64,000 bases of DNA, from assembly GCF_047948215.1 (NCBI RefSeq), contig NC_134463.1:96810657-96874656 (forward strand), in the 5' to 3' direction. Every line of letters begins with the position of its first letter. Position 1 is the stretch's first letter. The position numbers and the translations under genes are program-made. Positions 1 to 9,551 of this stretch are shown one piece after another. This stretch comes from Lycorma delicatula (taxonomy: Eukaryota; Arthropoda; Insecta; Hemiptera; Fulgoridae). The notes beneath the pieces are model-generated. The model was not told where the DNA came from, searched no databases, and saw nothing but the letters and a program-made list of their open reading frames with translations.

Positions 1-999
1 TGGAAACGTTATTGATCTACCTACAACAGAAAGGTGAGTCAACACGAGCCTTATGGTCATTTCGTAAAAACATATTTATGAAGAAAAAATGAGAAAAGAT
101 GAAATAAATGAACAAATGAAAAAGAAAAAAATGAAAAATCACCACCAGTATCGTGAGCCTAACTTGTTTGTGTTATGTTTCTGGTATAATAACAGGATCG
201 GAGTGGAGGTACCCTCTCTATAAAATCAACTTAAAATTTATTCCAAGCCAAATGCAGTTAGTTCTACGTGACATCTGTAACTCCTGTTAGAGGAATGAGA
301 ATTTATTAACAACGTTTCTATACCAATAAAATTAATTTAAACAACAATTAATTTAAATTAATTTATTAACAACGTTTCTGCAGTAGCAAAATTAATCATT
401 TATTTTTATTGTTTAGAAATTTTTTATTATTTCATTTCGATGAGTTATATAAGAATTAGAATTTAGTAATTAATCTGTCCTGGAAGTTTCCTTCTCAAAC
501 CGAAATCAGAATTAGTATTAAAATATTGATGATTATTTAATTTTTATATATTTAAGTAAAAATTAACAACCTCTATATCAATCAGTTTTAGAAGAGATGG
601 CTTCTGTGGGTACATGCATATTTTGCGTACGTTGTAATCGCCTACAACCCTTTGCGCGCCCACCCACACCCCTCACACACAAACTGTGTGTAGCACAGTC
701 ATTCGCAATAGTACAATTCCTTCATAAATTACCGTGAATATATGAATTTAGTTTCATTTTTAGTGTTCTTCAAGGATACTCGGGCTGAGTTATAAAGGCT
801 GTGTACCTTTGTATTTATTATGTATAAATACTTACATACTCTTTCTTACGTTTCCTACTTCTTATAAATTTTTTCTGATTTAAACGCCAAAGTGTATTCA
901 ATAAAAGATAAATTAAAAATTGAAAAACTTTACGGCCGTAAAAGAACATTGCTCTTTTTGTTCTGGTTTGGTTCCATCATGATTTTGTATTATACTAGC
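1..999. other. AT-rich spacer, nothing recognised
   Basis: No open frame of note and no recognisable repeat. A short GC-richer patch with CCCACC-type runs and CA tracts lies near 650-690. No splice-bounded exon was identified. Confidence 0.5.
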
Positions 1000-1330
1000 A
1001 AATACACCGTTTGAATTTTGAAAATTGGAAGATTGGTTACAAAGATATAACAACATTTCCGAATAACCACGATCTGTAAAATCGAGAGTGTTCCTGATGC
1101 ATGCAAAATTTAGCTTTCAACTTGCTAACAAATACTCCGTTTGAATTTTGAAAATCGGATGATTGTTTCCAGAGATATTATAAGAGCACCCTATTGCACT
1201 TCCCAAAACAGCGCCCCAAGGGCACCCCGTTTGTTACCAGTTGATGGTTATGATTGGTCTAGACTCGCATATGGTGCTCGCATAACATCACCACCACTGC
1301 CTCACACTTTACTAAATTTAAATGTCGAGT
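1000..1330 (+). repeat. Dispersed unclassified repeat, copy 1
   Basis: This stretch matches 57168-57415 in the same orientation, through shared phrases such as CCGTTTGAATTTTGAAAATC, GAGATATTATAAGAG and CCCAAAACAGCGCCCC. Within it the segment beginning AAATACNCCGTTTGAATTTTG occurs twice (about 1003-1065 and 1131-1195), so this copy has an internal tandem duplication. It encodes nothing recognisable; a 63-codon frame across it looks accidental. No terminal repeats or target duplication were found, so its class is unknown. Confidence 0.6.
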
Positions 1331-1369
1331 AGGGTTCGTTTTTTTTTTTTTTAAATATATATATTTCTT

Positions 1370-1552
1370 TCTTTTTCCTGTTTAGCCTCGGTAATTACCT
1401 TTCAGATAATACTTCAGAGATATGTATGAGTGTAAATGATGTGTATAGTCTTGTACAGTCTCAGTTCGACCATTCCTAAGATGTGTGGTTAATTGAAACC
1501 CAACCACCAAAGAACACCGGTATTAAATATATATCTAAGGAGATTTAACTCA
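1370..1552 (-). mobile_element. tRNA-derived SINE (family B), 3' part
   Basis: Family B is my label for a SINE with several copies here (25196, 29329, 29767, 30016, 54113, 59070, 59247). This copy is reversed and keeps the tail and middle: the TGTTTAGCCTC end, the CTCAGTTCGACCATTCC block and AACCCAACCACCAAAGAACA. The tRNA-like head with the Pol III boxes is missing. The T-rich run at its left is the complement of the A-rich tail. Confidence 0.65.
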
Positions 1553-2787
1553 ACAGGGTAAAATTCTATAAAAGTACAAATCATTTCTTCTTAACACATT
1601 GAATTTTAATTTTAAAATCTGGTAAAATTTAAAAAAACGTTATTCAGAAAAACTTTAGAATATATTTTTTTAATTAAAAACTAGAAAACTGTTGACATAA
1701 AAGTTTTCACAATGATTTGTGTAACAAATAACCAATCTGTGTATTAACTCTATGATTTTGATTACTTTATATAGTGTTATTTATACGTATTACATATATA
1801 TATGTATGTATGTATGCAAGTATATATATAGTATATATGTACTGAATGCAGCTTTTGATTGTAGCCTCTATACCGTTTAATATTCTCATGGGAGTAATAT
1901 ATACATATATATATAGTACTAACTACTCTATATTCCAGCTAGAGAAATTAGCGGTAGACTGGACAGTTCCAGCCGGAGTGATCAAATGCAAATTATTATT
2001 ACGTATGATTGTACGTACTGACTATCTCTATAGATTTAGATATAAGTACGCACGCGTTACGTATGCATATATATTGCATATGCACGGATCGATCAGAACT
2101 CGCAAAAACGTTATTGCGTTTTATGTTTACACTATAAGAATTGTAAATAACGAATAAATCGCAGTTATTTGATATGTTTTATACACACACGGAAACGTAT
2201 AACGGATCTGTAATTTAATATTAACAAATATTAATTTCTTATTGTTTATTTTTTGTGAATCCTACGCAAGAATTTACAAATTTTCACGTTTGTTTTAAAC
2301 ATAGCTAGCTAAAAAATTTAAAAAAATGTAACCGTAAGTAGTAGGGAGTGTAATCAGGTGTTTTATGTAATAGGAAAATTAATATGCTATTTTACCGAAG
2401 ACAAATTGTGGTGAGATAAGTTGTAATTTACAGTGCGGAAGTGTGGTAGTTTTTTTATTTAAGTTGTCTCTATATTGAAATAAGTAAAACAGAGTATTTT
2501 TTTAAATATAGAAATTGTTATAGAAAAAAAAATTATTTTTTTTATTTTTTATAGAATTTTTTTTTATAGATATTTTCTTAAAAATATTTAAATAATATTT
2601 TTCATGTAATATCTTAAAGAAATTATTGAATATTTAAAATTTACTACCTACAAAACAGGAGGAAAACTGGAAATTTTTATGAATATTTTTCAAAATTTTT
2701 ATAGTTTTTTAAAAAAATTATTCCTACTTACAAATACATAAAAAAACAAATTAAAATTTTACCATAAAAGTTTGTTTTTATACCTAT
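1553..2787. other. AT-rich spacer with TA/TATG microsatellites
   Basis: Low-complexity TATA and TATG repeats lie around 1790-1920. A 103-codon plus-strand frame (1846-2157) has no recognisable domain and lies partly in this simple sequence, so it is not called as a gene. The remainder is A/T runs. Confidence 0.5.
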
Positions 2788-2798
2788 TTACTGGCTCG

Positions 2799-4373
2799 AA
2801 AACAAATATGGCAAGGAATAAAAGTGGGGGGATCTTCTTTTTGATTTAGATGATGTAGGTGACAGATGGAAAGAAAATATTGAGGAGCTATTTGAAGGAA
2901 AGATATTGTTAACAGTAGGGAAAATCTGGAAGATGAAAATAGGGTGGATAAAGACATGATGGGAGCCCCTGTATCTAAGGAAGAATTTGAATAACTTGAA
3001 TAATGGCAAAGCGACAAGCACAGATAACATACCAACAGAAATATTAAAAGAATTAGGAGAGTCAAAAAGGAGTGTTTGTATAGATTTATCAAACGTTTCT
3101 ATGAACAGGGAACGACACTACCGCTAGATTTTATAAATAGCAAAACTGTAATAATTCCTAAGAAGGGAAATTCAATGGATTGCATCAATTACAGAACAAT
3201 CTCTTTGTTATCCCACACTTCGAAGATAATGCTAAACATTGTTAAAAGCCGAATAAAAGGGAAAATTTGGGGGAAGACCGGTTCGGTTTCAGATTTGGGA
3301 AGGGAACTAGAGAGGCGATACTAGCGGTGTTACTAGAGAGAAGAATTGGGATTAATAGGAAGACTTTTTTGACTTTTGTAGACTTAGAAAAAAGCCTTTG
3401 ACAAGGTGAATTGGGAATTGCTATTTCAAAAAACGAGGGAAATAAAGCTCGACTGGAGGGATAGAAGATTAATTCTGAGTCTGTATAAAATGCAGAAATC
3501 GGAGCTTGAAATCAACGGCTTAAAGAAAGAGGTCAAAATAAGAAGGGGAGTCAGGCAAGGTTGCCACTGTCACCGTTTCTGTTTAATTTGTTTATTGAAA
3601 AAGCTATTGTAGAAATGGAAGAACAAACAAAAGGAATCGGAATTAATGGAAAATCCATAAATTGTATCCACTTTGCAGATGATATTGTGTTACTGGCGGA
3701 ATCAGCAAGAGGAATGGAGATTATGTTGGAAACACTACCTAAAGTACTAATAAAACTTAATCTGAAAATTAATAAGGAAAAGACAAAGATTATGATTGTA
3801 GCAAAAAGAAAGGAAGGTTGACAGTTTTTATTATTAGAGAAGCACCGTCACTAGCGATAATAAATGTGCCAAAGAAGTAAAAAGAAGAATATCGCTGGCA
3901 AAATGAGCTTTCCAGGATAAAAAGAATATACTGAGTGATAATCATATGAGTATGCAAGTAAAGGAAACAGTTCGCTAAAACTTATGTCTGGAGTGTTTTA
4001 ACTTACGGGTGTGAAACATGGACGCTTGAGAAAGCAGAAAGAAGAAGACTGGAAGTGATGGAAATGTCGATTTGGAGGAGAATAACAAGAACCAGCTGGG
4101 TGAATAGGAAAAGAAATGATCAAGTGTTTGCAGAAGTGAGTGAGAGGAAGTCCTTGCTAAATGTTATAAGAAGAAGAAGAGCGAAACTGATTGACCAGTC
4201 ATTTTGAGAGCAAGGTTTTGGGTAAAAAACCTAGAGGTAGACCGAGAGCAACCGTCATCAATAATGTTAAAGAAGAGATGGTCCTTGGTTCGTATAATGA
4301 CTTGAAGAGAGATGCGGAGGTGAGAGTGACGTGACTAAATCGACAAGGCGTAGTCTTTAGTGAATGATGATGA
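2799..4373 (+). mobile_element. 5'-truncated LINE with 11-bp target duplication
   Basis: The 11-mer TTACTGGCTCG occurs at 2788-2798 and again at 4374-4384. It brackets exactly the segment that carries reverse transcriptase remains, so I read it as the target-site duplication of a non-LTR retrotransposon. The element is about 1.58 kb, lacks the endonuclease and N-terminal half, and ends in an ATGATGATGATT tail rather than poly(A). Its protein belongs to the same broad group as the LINE at 6947-8542 but is clearly a different subfamily. The clade is uncertain; RTE-like is possible. Confidence 0.8.
2824..4334 (+). pseudogene. LINE reverse transcriptase relic (frameshifted)
   Basis: Reading across several frames gives the order expected of a non-LTR reverse transcriptase. 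It begins with RWKENIEELFEG and the finger motif NNGKATSTDNIPTEILKELG (about 2999-3060), then KTVIIPKKGN and NYRTISLL (3140-3215). Next come a damaged catalytic block with FVDLEK near 3380, VRQGC near 3550, and the active-site FADDIVLLAES near 3675-3705. The 3' part reads YGCETWTLEKAERRRLE near 4010-4050 and GKKPRGRPR near 4220, ending at a TGA at 4332. At least four frameshifts make it non-functional. Clade uncertain. Confidence 0.85.
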
Positions 4374-4384
4374 TTACTGGCTCG

Positions 4385-6199
4385 TAACATACAATTGTAA
4401 GAATAATGAAATTTTCCTTTTTATTAAACATACTCAACATATAATTTAAAGTATTAAACATACAAATGTTTTATAAAGAACAAATATTTTCATTTATTAT
4501 TATATTTAGTTAGATATAAATCGCTCATGGAAAGATAAAACGGTGAAGAAAACAATTGTAACCGCATTAAACGAATGCCGGATGTGTTTAAATTTAATAT
4601 AAATTCATGGAACGCATTAAACTGAAAAAAATGAGCTAATTCTGGTGATGGCTTTATTATTAAGGTACATTATTATTAATATGCAATAAAAAATGAATAA
4701 AATTTAATTAAACCTGTTATTGTAGCACTTAGCTCATCCTTAATTACTACAGTAAGTAGCATACCATTCTGTTACATTAAGGGATCTCATTTCCGAAAGA
4801 TAGATAACGTGATCGCGTTTATTATTATTCTTTTAAAACAAAAGTAATATTAAGAAATCATCTTATTGTTAATAAAATTGTTTATTGCCTTTGAAATTTA
4901 ATCCTTATTTTTTTTATTTATACTATTATTTTACTTTATTGTCAAAATTATTATTATTGTTATTAATATTTTTTACGGCTATCGGAAACAACGCTAACCT
5001 GCTTCCTTGGAGCCATTTTTTTTTTACAGAAGAGATATCTGTCTCTCTCTCCGATGTTGTCAACCATACTGATGTTATTATCCGGAACAGCTGTTTACAA
5101 GAGGTAACTTATTTTCAAATGAGATTCATATTTCTGTTCTGCTTCCTTATTACATTATCGTGCTTTCGTTTAAGATTAGATAATATTTTTACTAATCCGG
5201 TTTGCAGTCACTAGAATTTACCAAAGTATATAAACTTTGTCGAATATCAGGATGTTAAATTTGTTTATATTCCAGTTGCCTGTTTTCTCGTTTTCTCTAC
5301 TTGTTTTAAAATAAATTATTATGCTGTTATTTTATCATCAATCAAATTATTTATTTTTTAATTACTTTATTTGGAAATTAAGAATTTTGTAACCCGATTA
5401 CAACATTTGTTTTTAATTTTGAGAAATAATATTATTTGTGATTTATTAGGATTCAATTCAAAACCTTTCAGATGAAACGCAGAAACCGTATCACCTTCGG
5501 TAGAAATTGGTAGAGAGATAAGAAAAATTATGTTAAACAAAACCGCCTTCAACCTTATCTACTTCTCTATTGTAGTTCAAAATTCATTAACAAAAATCTT
5601 TATCTTTGATTCCTTAAAAAACGTCTTTGCCCTTTAAATAAAAACTTATTCAAACAATTTTGAAGAGTCATAATTTAATTATTTAACTTGTTAGAACAAC
5701 TCAATTTGGAATCCTTGATTCCACTATATATTCTTAACTCACTATAATTATTTACCCGTTTTAATGTCTGATTGAGATTGTATGTAATAAATGGAATGAA
5801 TTGCTATTGAGATTTCCTGAAATAAAAAAGATCTATCTTGGATTTTTGTTTTTTGAATTTTAGGGTATCCTTGATTCAAAAATAATAAATTGTAGTTACG
5901 AAATTCTTAATTTACACATTGCGCAGGCGCGTGTTTGTGCTTTGTTGATCTCTTTCGGTTTTAAATCTTTGAAACAATCTGGCTTAAAATTATGAAATTA
6001 TATAGTACTTAGCGTATCAAAGATGTCGGTTATACTAAATAAAAGAAAGCTTATCTCCCCTTTAAACTATCAATCTAAGATTTTTTTTTTTAATAATTCG
6101 TTTACATTTTTTCTTTCTAATTTTAAATATTTATTAGGAATATTACATTAAAGAAGGGCATTTTAGTAAAGATGAGAATATTGATGCAATATTGAATAT
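4385..6199. other. AT-rich spacer, no gene recognised
   Basis: Mostly A/T runs. The 109-codon frame at 4885-5214 is rich in Leu, Phe and Tyr from T-rich sequence and has no recognisable domain. Inside it, 5030-5103 has a strong acceptor-like tract (T-run then ACAG) and a GTAACT donor, so a small exon is conceivable but unproven (see findings). Confidence 0.4.
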
Positions 6200-6915
6200 T
6201 GTACGAAGCAAAGGAAGAATTGCGGTCGCAAAAAATTACGGTTTCTAGGTTTTAAGGAAAATATCCGTTTTGATCATCCCTGAATCCATTTTGATTAGTT
6301 TCGGCGTAACGTCAGTACGTACGTATACATGTATGTTATATGTACGTATGTCTTTCGCGTAACTCAAAAACGATTAGCCGTAATATGTTGAAATTTTGGA
6401 TTTAAGACTGTTGTAACATCTAGTTGTGCACCTTTCCTTTTGATTGCAATTGACTGAACCAAAAGTGTCCTAAAAAGTCCAAAATCCAAAAAAAATTGGA
6501 TTTTGGACTTTATCATAACTTCAGTAATAAGTCCTAATTGAGAGTTCAACGATATATCATAAGTGGTATTTATTTTCATTGGTTCCAGAGTTATAGCCAA
6601 ATAAAATTTGAATTAATGAAATATTTGGTTCTTAGTAGAAGGCAGATCTATTCAAATCAGACATAATCTTCTTTTTTTTTTAACTTTTTTTTAAATATAA
6701 ATATATTGATTTATTAATAATTATTAACTTCTCATTGTAAAAAAGGTTTTACGATGAATAAATTCAATAATAACAAAAAAAGAAAAAAATATGAAAAAAT
6801 ATCAGGCGTTTTTAATGAAATAAAATTTTATGTACTTTTCATTTTAAAAAAAGTTGTAAATGTAATTTAATAGGTGTGGAAGGAAGTCATGTGTTATCCA
6901 CATGAAATTTTTTTA
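6200..6915 (-). repeat. Unclassified repeat family C, copy 1
   Basis: One of four copies of a repeat of about 650-700 bp (others at 12683-13700, 19308-19935 and 61150-61835), here reversed. Shared landmarks are the GTACGAAG/AAGGAAG end, ATATCCNTTTTGATCA, a TACGTACGTA-rich patch beside GACGT, and GTTGAAATTTTGGATTTA. An inner palindrome of TCCAAAATCC type around TTTTTGGATTTTGG is also shared, as is a far end with a variant of TGTGGACACCACATAACTTC. The 78-codon frame at 6364-6600 lies inside it and is incidental. No coding capacity was recognised. Confidence 0.7.
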
Positions 6916-6946
6916 CCTATTCTTGATTTTTATTTAAGAGATCACT

Positions 6947-8542
6947 TTTTTTTTTTGTCTTCAGTCATTTGACTGGTTTGATGCAGCTCTCCAAGATTCC
7001 CTATCTAGTGCTAGTCGTTTCATTTCAGTATACCCTCTACATCCTACATCCCCAACAATTTGTTTTACATACTCCAAACGTGGCCTGCCTACACAATTTT
7101 TCCCTTCTACCTGTCCTTCCAATATTACAGCGACTATTCCAGGATGCCTTAGTATGTGGCCTATAAGTCTGTCTCTTCTTTTAACTATATTTTTCCAAAT
7201 GCTTCTTTCTTCATCTATTTGCCGCAATACCTCTTCATTTGTCACTTTATCCACCCATCTGACTTTTAACATTCTCCTATAGCACCACATTTCAAAAGCT
7301 TCTAATCTTTTCTTCTCAGATACTCCGATCGTCCAAGTTTCACTTCCATATAAAGCGACACTCCAAACATACACTTTCAAAAATCTTTTCCTGACATTTA
7401 AATTAATTTTTGATGTAAACAAATTATATTTCTTACTGAAGGCTCGTTTAGCTTGTGCTATTCGGCATTTTATATCGCTCCTGCTTCGTCCATCTTTAGT
7501 AATTTTACTTCCCAAATAACAAAATTCTTCTACCTCCATTATCTTTTCTCCTCCTATTTTCACATTCAGCGGTCCATCTTTGTTATTTCTACTACATTTC
7601 ATTACTTTTGTTTTGTTCTTGTTTATTTTCATGTGATAGTTCTTGCGTAGGACTTCATCTATGCCGTTCATTGTTTCTTCTAAATCCTTTTTACTCTCGG
7701 CTAGAATTACTATATCATCAGCAAATCGTAGCATCTTTATCTTTTCACCTTGTACTGTTACTCCGAATCTAAATTGTTCTTTAACATCATTAACTGCTAG
7801 TTCCATGTAAAGATTAAAAAGTAACGGAGATAGGGAACATCCTTGTCGGACTCCCTTTCTTATTAGAGCTTCTTTCTTATGTTCTTCAATTGTTATTGTT
7901 GCTGTTTGGTTCCTGTACATGTTAGCAATTGTTCTTCTATCTCTGTATTTGAACCCTAATTTTTTTAAAATGCTGAACATTTTATTCCAGTCTACGTTAT
8001 CGAAAGCCTTTTCTAGGTCTATAAACGCCAAGTATGTTGGTTTGTTTTTCTTTAATCTTCCTTCTACTATTAATCTGAGGCCTAAAATTGCTTCCCTTGT
8101 CCCTATACTTTTCCTGAAACCAAATTGGTCTTCTCCTAACACTTCTTCCACTCTCCTCTCAAAACAGAGAGCCACATTTTCTTGGAAAAAAAAGCAGCTG
8201 TAGTTTTCCATTGCTTTCAGCTGCGCAGTACTCAGAGGACTGAGTGATGTTGATACGGCCGTTTAAGTCGTCCTGACTCACGCCCCTAACAACTACTGAA
8301 AGAGCTGCTGCCCTCTTTCAGGAATCATTCCTTAGTCTGGCTCTCAACAGATACCTCTCCGATATGGTTGCACCTTCGGTCCAGCTACTCTGTATCCCTG
8401 AGCACTCAAGCCCCCTCACCAACGGCAAGGTCTCATGATTCATAGAGGAGGAAGAGATCTTCCTCCTCTATGAATCCTTCTCTATGATTTATAAGAGATC
8501 CTCTCTATGATTTATAAGAGATCCTTCCTCCTCTATGATTTA
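6947..8542 (-). mobile_element. LINE insertion, internally deleted, 12-bp target duplication
   Basis: The 12-mer TAAGAGATCACT occurs at 6935-6946 and 8543-8554, flanking the element. The 3' end is on the left (poly-T, then TCTTCAGTCATTTGACTGG, the complement of the LINE tail). About 8213-8435 is non-coding and resembles the GC-richer 5' leader I associate with this insect LINE family. The protein then begins inside the reverse transcriptase, so the endonuclease and N-terminal part appear to be deleted. The 3' 170 bases differ from the small copy at 9367-9535 at only about three positions, suggesting recent activity of the family. Confidence 0.85.
6961..8211 (-). CDS. LINE reverse transcriptase, C-terminal portion, open frame
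   Basis: A 416-codon uninterrupted frame. It carries the palm motifs of a non-LTR reverse transcriptase: FIDLEKAFD at residues 63-71 (catalytic Asp65), GVRQGCSLSP at 120-129, and FADD at 163-166. These are followed by the thumb-like KINKNKT region. The C-terminal domain typical of this group has LYGSETWTI near 288-295, RLEAFEMWCYRRM near 302-314, GHILRH near 351-356, GRPRLEYVKQI near 375-385 and a terminal ASNQSND. The first ten residues (MENYSCFFFQ) come from the upstream leader rather than the enzyme, so this start is an accident of the deletion joint. The finger subdomain and endonuclease are absent, so activity is unlikely despite the open frame. Confidence 0.85.
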   Translation of the reverse strand: MENYSCFFFQENVALCFERRVEEVLGEDQFGFRKSIGTREAILGLRLIVEGRLKKNKPTYLAFIDLEKAFDNVDWNKMFSILKKLGFKYRDRRTIANMYRNQTATITIEEHKKEALIRKGVRQGCSLSPLLFNLYMELAVNDVKEQFRFGVTVQGEKIKMLRFADDIVILAESKKDLEETMNGIDEVLRKNYHMKINKNKTKVMKCSRNNKDGPLNVKIGGEKIMEVEEFCYLGSKITKDGRSRSDIKCRIAQAKRAFSKKYNLFTSKINLNVRKRFLKVYVWSVALYGSETWTIGVSEKKRLEAFEMWCYRRMLKVRWVDKVTNEEVLRQIDEERSIWKNIVKRRDRLIGHILRHPGIVAVILEGQVEGKNCVGRPRLEYVKQIVGDVGCRGYTEMKRLALDRESWRAASNQSND

Positions 8543-8551
8543 TAAGAGATC
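8437..8551. repeat. Hairpin plus three 20-bp direct repeats at LINE 5' junction
   Basis: A perfect inverted repeat with 17-base arms (8437-8453 and 8460-8476, 6-base spacer; arm GATTCATAGAGGAGGAA) is followed by three exact copies of TCTATGATTTATAAGAGATC at 8481-8500, 8504-8523 and 8532-8551. The last copy runs into the target duplication. The repeats look like target-site sequence copied several times when the LINE 5' end was joined. Confidence 0.85.
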
Positions 8552-8623
8552 ACTAGAAAATTTAAAAAATATTTTTCTTTAGTATAATTCAAGTATGAAT
8601 TAATAAAAAAAGTAATGAAATGT

Positions 8624-9322
8624 GAGGATTGTCCTAAAAGAAACGCGCCTTGTGCACATGCGCTCAAAAATGAAGATACGTAACGACTCGTGACAAACGG
8701 GAATGTATACCCTGAAGGATCGCGAAGCTGACTCTATAAGTTGTTCGGGGTTTATTAAATGCGTAACAACGTCAGTTCAGCCCGAAAACGAGACAGTATT
8801 GAACTCGCGTCGCCTAACAAAATTTGAACAACGCAAATACATCGAAATATAAAATTTTAAGAGGCGTTACTATGTCAGTGAAATCTAAAATGAAACCTGA
8901 ATGCCAGGTCCACATTAAATCCATATTTTAACGAAGGTTTTACTACCGGAATTTCAAAAACTAGGTCCTGTAAAATGCACGGTCCTATTAACATTTTTGT
9001 CGTTGATATTTTCGCTGATTATGGTTGGGAAACGCTTTGCCATCACCTATACCCCTGATTTAAATCCGCCGGGCTTCGATCTTTTCCAAAGCTGAACGAA
9101 TCACTCCGCGGAATTCGTTTTAGAAGTTTGAAAGAGTTGTCAGCTGCCATTACCCAGGAAATTCCTGGGTTACCTCAACAAAGATCCTCTCCTGACAGGA
9201 ATACAACAGCTGCCAGACCGTTGCTGAACGTACATAACACATTGGAGGATTTTAATGAATGGCTGTAAACTTAATTTGGTGTAAAATAGATCTTTTTTGA
9301 ATTGTATTATGGGACAATTCTA
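8624..9322 (+). mobile_element. Internally deleted mariner-like transposon relic
   Basis: The left end reads AGGATTGTCCTAAAAG, and the right end in reverse complement reads AGAATTGTCCCATAATA, giving short imperfect terminal inverted repeats. The right third encodes the end of a mariner/Tc1-type transposase (next entry). The left part has no matching N-terminus I could recognise, so the unit of about 700 bp looks like a deletion derivative. The exact ends are uncertain because no clean TA duplication was seen. Confidence 0.6.
9003..9268 (+). pseudogene. Mariner-like transposase, C-terminal fragment
   Basis: The translation includes YTPDLNPPGFDLFPKLNESL and RGIRFRSLKELSAAITQEI, ending EDFNEWL-stop at 9266. 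The SPDLNPCDF block normally holds the third catalytic acidic residue of the DDD triad. Here the Cys-Asp pair reads Pro-Gly, so that residue is lost. Frameshifts lie on both sides. Confidence 0.7.
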
Positions 9323-9339
9323 GTAGGTTTAGCTGTAAT

Positions 9340-9541
9340 ACCTTCTACCTGTCCTTCCATTAATATTGGAAGGACAGGTAGAAGGGAAAAATTGTGTAGG
9401 CAAGCCACGTTTGGAATATGTAAAACAAATTGTTAGGGATGTAGGATGTAGAGGGTATACTGAAATGAAACGACTAGCACTAGATAGGGAATCTTGGAGA
9501 GCTGCATCAAACCAGTCAAATGACTGAAGACAAAAAAAAAA
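9340..9541 (+). mobile_element. Tiny LINE 3' insertion with inverted 5' end (twin priming)
   Basis: It is flanked by TAGCTGTAAT at 9330-9339 and 9542-9551. The right part is the last ~170 bases of the same LINE family as 6947-8542 in the plus sense, encoding YTEMKRLALDRESWRAAS and ending in TGACTGAAGACA plus poly(A). The left 19 bases (9341-9359) are the exact reverse complement of 9367-9385, separated by 7 bases. This is the expected signature of twin-primed reverse transcription. It landed just outside the right end of the mariner-like relic. Confidence 0.85.
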
Positions 9542-9551
9542 TAGCTGTAAT

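Noticed and set aside
1846..2157. 103-codon plus-strand frame
   Set aside because: No domain, no splice context, partly microsatellite; the composition follows local TA repeats.
7453..8203. Plus-strand frames opposite the LINE protein
   Set aside because: Shadows of the minus-strand reverse transcriptase; no domain of their own.
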